NCBI GenBank assembly: GCA_028708055.1
Contig: JAQVZT010000063.1
Coordinates: 1 to 11,422, forward strand
Direction: 5' to 3'
Source: Methanothrix sp.
GTDB lineage: Archaea > Halobacteriota > Methanosarcinia > Methanotrichales > Methanotrichaceae
Length of the DNA stretch: 11,422 bases
The notes under the pieces were generated by a model, which was not told the origin of the DNA, did no database searches, and was given only the letters and a program-made list of their open reading frames with translations. The position numbers and the translations under genes are program-made. Below, piece after piece: positions 7,229-11,422 of this stretch (within the stretch, counting starts at the first letter, position 1; each line of letters begins with the position of its first letter).

Positions 7229-8265
7229 AGCAAGCCATCTGTCATCGCTGCGGCCAGCCCACAGTTGAAGGGCTCTGTCCGAAATGCACCCTTGAGGTGA
7301 CCAGGCTTGCCAGCTGCCCAGACGTTGTGGAGGTGGTCATCTGCTCGGTCTGCGGCTCACGCCAGATAAAAGGCCGGTGGCAGCTTCCAGATAGCAGCTC
7401 TGCGGAGGATCTGGCCTATCAGGCGGCAGAGGAAGCAATCAGCCTTCATGAGGATCTGGCCGATCCGCATATCGAGATTGATCTGAGAAAAATCGGAGCC
7501 ACTCGATATCAGGCCGACATTGACATCCAGGGCATTTTCAGAGGCCAGAGTGCCAGTGAGCACTGTGGAATTCCCATCCGCATTAAAATGGTGGCCTGCG
7601 AAAGATGCAGTCGCATGGCCGGAAAGTATTTTGAGTCCACAGTCCAGCTGCGTGCAAATGCGGCGCGCTCCATGACGAAAAAAGAGATAGATGAGTGCAA
7701 GAAGATCGCCCGGGATATGGCCGACTCCGGATACCGTGGGGGAGATAACCTGTCCTTCATCCAGGAGATCAAGGAGGTAAAAGGCGGCCTGGATATCATC
7801 CTCGGCTCGACGCAGCTGGGCAGGCGCATGGCCCGGGCAATTATGGAGCGCTATGGCGGCAAGCTGCTGGAAACTGCCAAGCTTGTGGGCAAGAAGGACA
7901 GCCGCGATGTGTACCGCTCTACTCTTCTGGTCAGATTTCCCAGGCTCAAGCGGGGCGACATCGTCTCCTACCGGGGTTCGCTCTATTCTGTGGCAGGCTT
8001 TGTGGGCAAGACGACCCTCATCACCTCTCTCCGGGAAGGCCGGAGATGCTCCATGAGCGAGGAGAGCTCTGAGACCGTGGAGGTTCTGGGGAATAAATCC
8101 GATGCAAAGGCGGCAACGGTGATATCGGAGGATGAGGACGTGCTGGAGATCATGGACCCGGATACCTACCAGACTGCTCTCGCGGCCCGCCCCAGGGATT
8201 TGCCTGTCAAGCCGGGAGAAGAGGTAATGGTAGTAAGAACAGCGGACGGATTTATAGTATTGTAG
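7225..8265 (+). CDS. nmd3: Nmd3-type ribosome-associated zinc protein
   Basis: This 346-residue protein is the archaeal relative of eukaryotic NMD3, the adaptor that binds the 60S subunit at its joining face during late maturation and export. Archaea have no nuclear export, so a role in large-subunit maturation or recycling is inferred. The N-terminal zinc region has cysteine pairs C6/C9, C18/C21 and C40/C43, plus a further pair in CERCSRMAGKYFESTVQLR (C125, C128), the hallmark of the family. The middle has KGGLDIILGSTQLGRRMARAI (187-207) and RSTLLVRFPRLKRGDIV (231-247), also typical; the rest resembles the SH3/OB-like C-terminal half and ends near the length usual in archaea. The GTG start overlaps the DUF424 stop (GTGA) with GGTG at 7216-7219 as ribosome site, so translation is likely coupled. 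Confidence 0.9.
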   Translation: MKQAICHRCGQPTVEGLCPKCTLEVTRLASCPDVVEVVICSVCGSRQIKGRWQLPDSSSAEDLAYQAAEEAISLHEDLADPHIEIDLRKIGATRYQADIDIQGIFRGQSASEHCGIPIRIKMVACERCSRMAGKYFESTVQLRANAARSMTKKEIDECKKIARDMADSGYRGGDNLSFIQEIKEVKGGLDIILGSTQLGRRMARAIMERYGGKLLETAKLVGKKDSRDVYRSTLLVRFPRLKRGDIVSYRGSLYSVAGFVGKTTLITSLREGRRCSMSEESSETVEVLGNKSDAKAATVISEDEDVLEIMDPDTYQTALAARPRDLPVKPGEEVMVVRTADGFIVL

Positions 8266-8280
8266 AAACTTTCGCAATTC

Positions 8281-8294
8281 GCAAATAAGTTTGC
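8281..8294 (+). terminator. Weak hairpin after nmd3
   Basis: GCAAA (8281-8285) pairs with TTTGC (8290-8294) around a TAAG loop, 15 bases after the nmd3 stop. It could mark the 3' end of the mcm-DUF424-nmd3 transcript, but no clear T-tract follows at once, so this is only a possibility. Confidence 0.25.
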
Positions 8295-8539
8295 AGACTC
8301 GATTTGCACCACAAGGTTCTTAAACTAGTTTCATACAATTTTAATTGATAGAAGCGCGCATTTGGGCAAGAAATCTCAAGATAATTAAGCCCCGAGCTAT
8401 GCAAAGGGCGATGAAATGCCAGCCAGTGAAGATAAAATCGCTCATGTGTGGGCATTTCTATCAGATGATCCATGATGATGGCAAATGGACACTGAAATAG
8501 CTAGATGAACCTCATATTCATCATCATTCACTGCTCACT

Positions 8540-8601
8540 GCCTGCCTTGGTACGGCATGGCGATCATTGCGACAATGAGTCGCGAAATGGCCTTTGTGGC
8601 C
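8540..8601 (+). ncRNA. Candidate structured RNA or leader: three successive hairpins
   Basis: Hairpin 1 pairs 8540-8546 with 8554-8561 (7 base pairs, one bulged T, 7-base loop). Hairpin 2 pairs 8560-8569 with 8573-8583 (10 base pairs, one bulged G, loop CGA). Hairpin 3 pairs GGCC 8589-8592 with GGCC 8598-8601 around TTTGT. Hairpins 1 and 2 share 8560-8561, so they compete slightly or stack end to end. The cluster is 72 bases before dnaG. It matches no RNA family I recognise; it could be part of a long dnaG leader or an independent small RNA, or chance. The strand is assumed from the flanking genes. Confidence 0.35.
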
Positions 8602-8634
8602 CGCAGATAGCGTTGGCTCTTGGATATGGGTGTG

Positions 8635-8660
8635 ACTTTTATCTATCTATTTTAAAATAA
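8635..8660 (+). promoter_or_regulatory. Probable promoter region of dnaG
   Basis: An AT-rich stretch with two TATA-like cores, CTTTTATCT (8636-8644) and TATTTTAAAATAA (8648-8660), precedes dnaG. The first, if used, would start the mRNA near 8665; the second lies too close to the ATG for a normal TATA box. Which one works cannot be decided from sequence. Confidence 0.35.
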
Positions 8661-8666
8661 GAGGTG
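8661..8666 (+). promoter_or_regulatory. Ribosome-binding site for dnaG (decides ATG start)
   Basis: GAGGTG is a strong match to the archaeal anti-Shine-Dalgarno sequence and lies 6 bases before the ATG at 8673. A GTG at 8664 opens the same frame but sits inside this site, so it is not the likely start. The resulting N-terminus MQNVDTTKYV is typical of archaeal DnaG. Confidence 0.7.
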
Positions 8667-8672
8667 TCTCAC

Positions 8673-10001
8673 ATGCAAAATGTTGATACAACTAAATATG
8701 TTATTTATGCGGATATAACTGCGGAGGGGATAGTAGAGCGGCCGGATGTGGTCGGCGCTATCTTCGGCCAGACCGAGGGCCTCTTGGGATCCGATCTTGA
8801 TTTAAGAGATCTTCAAAAAACAGGGAGATTGGGCAGGATCGATGTTCAAATCACATCCACCGGCGGAAAGGCCAGCGGCACCATCTCCATTCCATCCAGC
8901 TTTGATAAGGTGGAGACCGCCATACTGGCCGCTGCCCTGGAAACCATAGACCGGGTGGGGCCATGCATCGCTCGCATCTGCGTAAACCGGATCGAGGATG
9001 TCCGCGCTGCCAAGAGACGATATGTCATAGAAAGGGCCAAACGCATTCTGGTGGAGATGTTCGATGAGAACATCCTGGAAACGGAAGAGATCACAGAGGA
9101 GATCAAGCAGTCCGTTCGCGTCGAGGAGATAATTCACCTGGGCAAAGACAGCCTTCCTGCCGGGCCCAATGTACTTGATTCCGATGCTATTTTGGTGGTC
9201 GAGGGCCGGGCGGATGTGCTCAATCTGCTGAAGTACGGCATAAAGAATGCGGTGGCCGTAGGTGGAACCAATGTCCCGCCCACCATTGCCGACCTCTGCG
9301 CCAAGAAGGTGGTCACTGCCTTCACAGATGGCGACCGGGGCGGGGAGCTGATCATTAAGGAGCTTCTCCAGGTTGCAGATATCGACTTTGTAGCCAGGGC
9401 CCCGGAGGGCAAGAGCGTAGAGGACATGACTCAGAAGGAGATCGTCCGTGCGCTGCGCCAGAAGATCCCGGTAGAGCAGGTCCTGGATCAGTACAAGATC
9501 AAGAACCAGCCAAAGAAGCGGCGTGATATCACCACCAAGAGAAAGAGCCTCATTCGGGAAAAGCCCCTATGCGTTCGCAATATGGAGCGGGCGGAGGTCA
9601 TTGCCCCGCGTCGGGTCGTGCCCCGCGAGGTTGCTCCCAAATTCCCAGCCGCTCCCGTTGCGGAAGAGATAATTGCGGCAGCTCCTGAGCCCGCCCCGGT
9701 ACCAGAACCTCAGCCGAAGAGAGAATGGTTCCGGCAGCATGTGGACGAACTGGATGGCACTCTTTCCGCCAGGATTATGGATCGCAACCAAAATGTCTTG
9801 AGAGAGGTGGCGGTTAGAGACCTGGCCAGAGAACTCAAGGAGACAAATGGAGACATAAACGGAGTGATCTTCGATGGCGTAGTGACGCAGCGCATCCTGG
9901 ACATCGCCGCTGATAGGGGCCTGGAGTATCTCATAGGCGCCAAGATGGGAAATATCGCCAAGAGCCCATCCTGTCTTAAGGTCGTAACTAAAGAGGCGTA
10001 A
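8673..10001 (+). CDS. dnaG: Archaeal DnaG (TOPRIM-domain primase-like, exosome-associated)
   Basis: This 442-residue protein is the archaeal homologue of bacterial DnaG primase. In archaea it is chiefly known as a subunit of the RNA exosome, with reported primase activity in some species. The N-terminal part has DTTKYVIYADITAEGIVERP and AIFGQTEGLLG (29-39), typical of the family. The TOPRIM domain at about 169-255 shows VVEGRAD (E177), the glycine-rich GGTNVPP (197-203) and DGDRGG (219-224), whose acidic residues bind metal. A charged then Pro/Ala/Glu-rich linker (about 275-350) leads to a C-terminal domain (351-442) with LDGTLSARIMDRN and the ending TKEA. Length and layout fit archaeal DnaG. 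The ATG is chosen from the GAGGTG site. The stop codon lies inside an inverted repeat. It follows a 407-base gap and probably has its own promoter. Confidence 0.95.
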   Translation: MQNVDTTKYVIYADITAEGIVERPDVVGAIFGQTEGLLGSDLDLRDLQKTGRLGRIDVQITSTGGKASGTISIPSSFDKVETAILAAALETIDRVGPCIARICVNRIEDVRAAKRRYVIERAKRILVEMFDENILETEEITEEIKQSVRVEEIIHLGKDSLPAGPNVLDSDAILVVEGRADVLNLLKYGIKNAVAVGGTNVPPTIADLCAKKVVTAFTDGDRGGELIIKELLQVADIDFVARAPEGKSVEDMTQKEIVRALRQKIPVEQVLDQYKIKNQPKKRRDITTKRKSLIREKPLCVRNMERAEVIAPRRVVPREVAPKFPAAPVAEEIIAAAPEPAPVPEPQPKREWFRQHVDELDGTLSARIMDRNQNVLREVAVRDLARELKETNGDINGVIFDGVVTQRILDIAADRGLEYLIGAKMGNIAKSPSCLKVVTKEA

Positions 10002-10015
10002 CATTCACGCCTCTT
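9991..10015 (+). terminator. Hairpin spanning the dnaG stop codon, possible terminator
   Basis: AAGAGGCGT (9991-9999) and ACGCCTCTT (10007-10015) form a perfect 9-base-pair stem with a 7-base loop. The TAA (9999-10001) begins at the top of the stem. Only a modest T-rich stretch follows, so it may end transcription, mark an mRNA 3' end, or protect the dnaG message. Confidence 0.45.
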
Positions 10016-10030
10016 CTGCTTTATCTCAAC

Positions 10031-10039
10031 TATATTTTT
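10031..10039 (+). promoter_or_regulatory. TATA-like promoter element before pth2
   Basis: TATATTTTT lies between the dnaG hairpin and pth2, about 30 bases before the ATG at 10065. Used as a TATA box it would start transcription a few bases before the gene. That would exclude the GAGGT ribosome site at 10052-10056, so both cannot be used by the same transcript. Confidence 0.4.
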
Positions 10040-10051
10040 GACCGATTCAGT

Positions 10052-10056
10052 GAGGT
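10052..10056 (+). promoter_or_regulatory. Ribosome-binding site for pth2
   Basis: GAGGT is 8 bases before the ATG at 10065. It would fall inside the coding region if the upstream in-frame start at 10038 were used, which favours the shorter protein. Confidence 0.5.
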
Positions 10057-10064
10057 TATTTCTG

Positions 10065-10418
10065 ATGGAGTTTAAGCAATGCATAGTGATCAGAGAGGAT
10101 TTGAAGCTCTCCCCGGGAAAGCTGGCAGTGCAGGTTGCTCATGCTGCTGTTATGGCTGTGGAAAGAGCGGAAAAGATGGACCGGTCCACAGTCTCCGAAT
10201 GGAAGGCGGAGGGCCAGAAGAAGGTGGTCCTGAAAGCGCCGGGAGTGCCTGACCTCTTCCGGCTGAGGGAGGACGCAGAGAGGGCGGGAATCGCCAGCGC
10301 CATTGTTGCCGATGCCGGGCTCACAGAGATTCCTGCTGGCACCATAACCGCACTGGGCCTGGGTCCAGCTCATGGAAAGCAGATGGACAAGGTGACGGGC
10401 AAGCTCAAGCTCGTTTGA
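10065..10418 (+). CDS. pth2: Peptidyl-tRNA hydrolase, archaeal/eukaryotic type (Pth2)
   Basis: The 117-residue protein cleaves the ester bond of peptidyl-tRNAs released early from ribosomes, recycling tRNA. It has the signature KQCIVIREDLKLSPGKLAVQVAHAA (4-28), including the conserved lysine K19, then WKAEGQKKVVLKAP (46-59) and the AIVADAGLTEIPAGT segment (79-93) with D83 and T93. It ends with GPAHGKQMDKVTGKLKLV, typical of Pth2. Length fits the single-domain archaeal form with no membrane anchor. I use ATG at 10065 because family members begin with a short MxxKQ; an upstream in-frame ATG at 10038 would add nine atypical residues and swallow the ribosome site. truD follows 14 bases later, so the two are likely co-transcribed, both in tRNA maintenance. 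Confidence 0.95.
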   Translation: MEFKQCIVIREDLKLSPGKLAVQVAHAAVMAVERAEKMDRSTVSEWKAEGQKKVVLKAPGVPDLFRLREDAERAGIASAIVADAGLTEIPAGTITALGLGPAHGKQMDKVTGKLKLV

Positions 10419-10432
10419 GTCTTCGTGGTAAG

Positions 10433-11422
10433 ATGATCTCGGCAGGAAATCGGGACCGATCCCTGGGAATGGAGTATTATATCACCGATAGCCCTGGCTG
10501 CGGTGGCACCATCAAGAGCTGCGCAGAGGATTTCCAGGTAAGGGAGGTATTCGAGGATCTCAGGTACGAAGGAGGAAGGTACCTGGTCCTGGATGTGGAG
10601 AAGACCAACTGGGATACTCATCACCTCATCCGGGAGATGGCAAGGAAGCTGCGCATCAGCCAGAAGAGGTTTGCCTGGGCCGGAACCAAGGACAAGAAAG
10701 CGGTGACGACCCAGCGCATCAGCATCATGAACCTGGATGAGTCCGACCTTTCTAAAATCAATCTCCCTGACCTGAAGATCAGGGTGCTGGGCAAGACGAA
10801 TCGAGCGGTGGGCATGGGAGATCTTCTGGGAAACAATTTTCGCATAACAATCCGGGACCTAAGCTGCCCGGACCCTGCCACCCGTTTGGCAGCTATCACC
10901 ACGGAGATAGAGAAATACGGCGGCGTTCCCAACTATTTCGGAATACAAAGATTTGGAGACCGCAGGCCGGTCACCCATAAGGTTGGTGAGGCACTGGCAA
11001 AAGGCCGGATCGAGGACGCGGCCTTCATCTTTCTTGCCCTTTCTTTTCCCGGCGAGCTGGAGAGGACCAGAGCGGCCCGGGAGAAGCTCTGGGTGGACCG
11101 GGACATCCCGGTTGCCCTGAAGGAGTTCCCTGAGTACCTGCGCTACGAGATTGCCATGATGAACTACCTTGTGGAGCATCCAGGCGATTATGCTCACTCT
11201 TTTGATGTTCTGTCCGTCAATTTGAAACGGCTTTTTGTGCATGCTTACCAGTCTTACATCTTCAACAGAATTCTCAGCCGCCGCCTGGCTGGAGGAATGC
11301 CGCTGCAAAATGCCATTGTGGGCGACGTATTCTGCTTTGCCAGGGATGGCTCGCCTGATATGGATCGCCTGCAGGCCGTCACCCCGGAGAACCTGCCGGC
11401 CATCGACCGGCTGGCCAGGAGG
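10433..11422 (+). CDS. truD: tRNA pseudouridine synthase TruD, 3' part outside the window
   Basis: An open frame of 330 codons runs off the window end without a stop. TruD makes pseudouridine at position 13 of tRNA. Counting from ATG at 10433, the N-terminus has YYITDSPGCGGTIKSCAEDFQVREV (15-39), like the family's 'GiGG.iK..pEDF.V.E' opening. The catalytic motif is FAWAGTKDKKAVTTQ, with the likely nucleophile D87. A second family motif, GVPNYFGIQRFGDRRPVTHKVG, is encoded near 10921-10986. The later HAYQSYIFNRILSRRL segment also fits. The family is usually about 400-450 residues in archaea, so perhaps a quarter is missing. The start is uncertain: ATG at 10433 has a poor GGTAAG site, and ATG at 10469 would begin MEYYITDSPG, also a plausible N-terminus. 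The gene lies 14 bases after pth2. Confidence 0.93.
   Translation, partial: MISAGNRDRSLGMEYYITDSPGCGGTIKSCAEDFQVREVFEDLRYEGGRYLVLDVEKTNWDTHHLIREMARKLRISQKRFAWAGTKDKKAVTTQRISIMNLDESDLSKINLPDLKIRVLGKTNRAVGMGDLLGNNFRITIRDLSCPDPATRLAAITTEIEKYGGVPNYFGIQRFGDRRPVTHKVGEALAKGRIEDAAFIFLALSFPGELERTRAAREKLWVDRDIPVALKEFPEYLRYEIAMMNYLVEHPGDYAHSFDVLSVNLKRLFVHAYQSYIFNRILSRRLAGGMPLQNAIVGDVFCFARDGSPDMDRLQAVTPENLPAIDRLARR

Larger units (their letters stand above)
8266..8672. other. Long intergenic region between nmd3 and dnaG
   Basis: No convincing protein gene is seen in these 407 bases. A 73-codon minus-strand frame at 8252-8473 overlaps the end of nmd3 and resembles nothing I know. The stretch is AT-rich up to about 8400 and more mixed after. 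From left to right it holds a tandem TTCGCAA pair (8271-8284), a GCAAA/TTTGC hairpin (8281-8294), the palindrome AAACTAGTTT (8322-8331), a CAATT/AATTG dyad (8336-8347), a possible pseudoknot (8408-8457), a tandem TCACTGC pair (8528-8541), a hairpin cluster (8540-8601) and promoter-like AT-rich sequence (8636-8660). I see no tRNA, no recognisable RNase P or SRP RNA motif and no complete box C/D set. Confidence 0.8.

Noticed and set aside
7357..8277. Minus-strand 306-codon frame opposite nmd3.
   Set aside because: It mirrors the conserved Nmd3 coding sequence and shows no family resemblance.
8252..8473. Minus-strand 73-codon open frame in the nmd3-dnaG gap.
   Set aside because: It overlaps the nmd3 end, has no ribosome site I can see, resembles no family I know, and opposes every other gene here.
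8416..8500. Short + strand frames in the gap (19 codons from 8416, then 11 codons from 8465 in another frame) that together look faintly like a decayed winged-helix protein.
   Set aside because: Too short and in different frames; the resemblance is subjective.
8472..8508. Box C/D sRNA-like order: ATGATGA (8472-8478), CTGA (8492-8495), AGATGA (8503-8508).
   Set aside because: The C box and first CTGA are 13 bases apart, about right, but the second C-like box is imperfect and no CTGA closes the element within a normal distance. There is no terminal stem.
8664..8672. GTG at 8664 as the dnaG start.
   Set aside because: The GTG is part of the GAGGTG ribosome site for the ATG at 8673, which gives the usual archaeal DnaG N-terminus.

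Overview
The window is a gene-dense piece of an archaeal chromosome with every gene on the + strand. The gene set is that of a methanogen of the Methanosarcina/Methanothrix kind: archaeal MCM, DnaG-type TOPRIM protein, Nmd3, Pth2, TruD, and a siroheme-to-heme (Ahb) branch. Placing it in or near Methanothrix (Methanotrichaceae) is inference from gene content and overall protein character; no rRNA or other marker here decides it. Start signals look archaeal: GGTGA/GAGGTG ribosome-binding sites, TTG and GTG starts, overlapping genes, and at least one probably leaderless gene.

Region 1 (1-3017) is a tetrapyrrole operon: the 3' end of hemC, a fused cobA-hemD (uroporphyrinogen-III methyltransferase plus synthase), and a radical SAM enzyme of the NirJ/AhbC group. 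HemC makes hydroxymethylbilane, the HemD half closes it to uroporphyrinogen III, and the CobA half methylates it to precorrin-2, the branch point to siroheme, coenzyme F430, cobamides and, through AhbC, heme.

Region 2 (3018-8265) starts after a 174-base gap with a new promoter. It holds mcm (the replicative helicase), interrupted by a 523-residue intein with a LAGLIDADG endonuclease and an apparent helix-turn-helix segment. A small DUF424 gene and nmd3 (ribosome-associated zinc protein) follow with tight junctions.

Region 3 (8266-8672) is the only long gap, 407 bases without a convincing gene. It has several inverted repeats, two 7-base tandem duplications and a compact run of GC-rich hairpins at 8540-8601. 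It may hold an untranslated leader or a small RNA, but I recognise no known RNA family.

Region 4 (8673-11422) is dnaG (ending in a hairpin that spans its stop codon), pth2 (peptidyl-tRNA hydrolase) and truD (tRNA pseudouridine synthase), which runs off the window. Regions 2 and 4 form an information-processing cluster joining replication, RNA turnover, ribosome maturation and tRNA maintenance.

The clearest unusual element is the MCM intein. The least explained is the nmd3-dnaG gap. I found no CRISPR array, tRNA, rRNA, insertion sequence or defence system.
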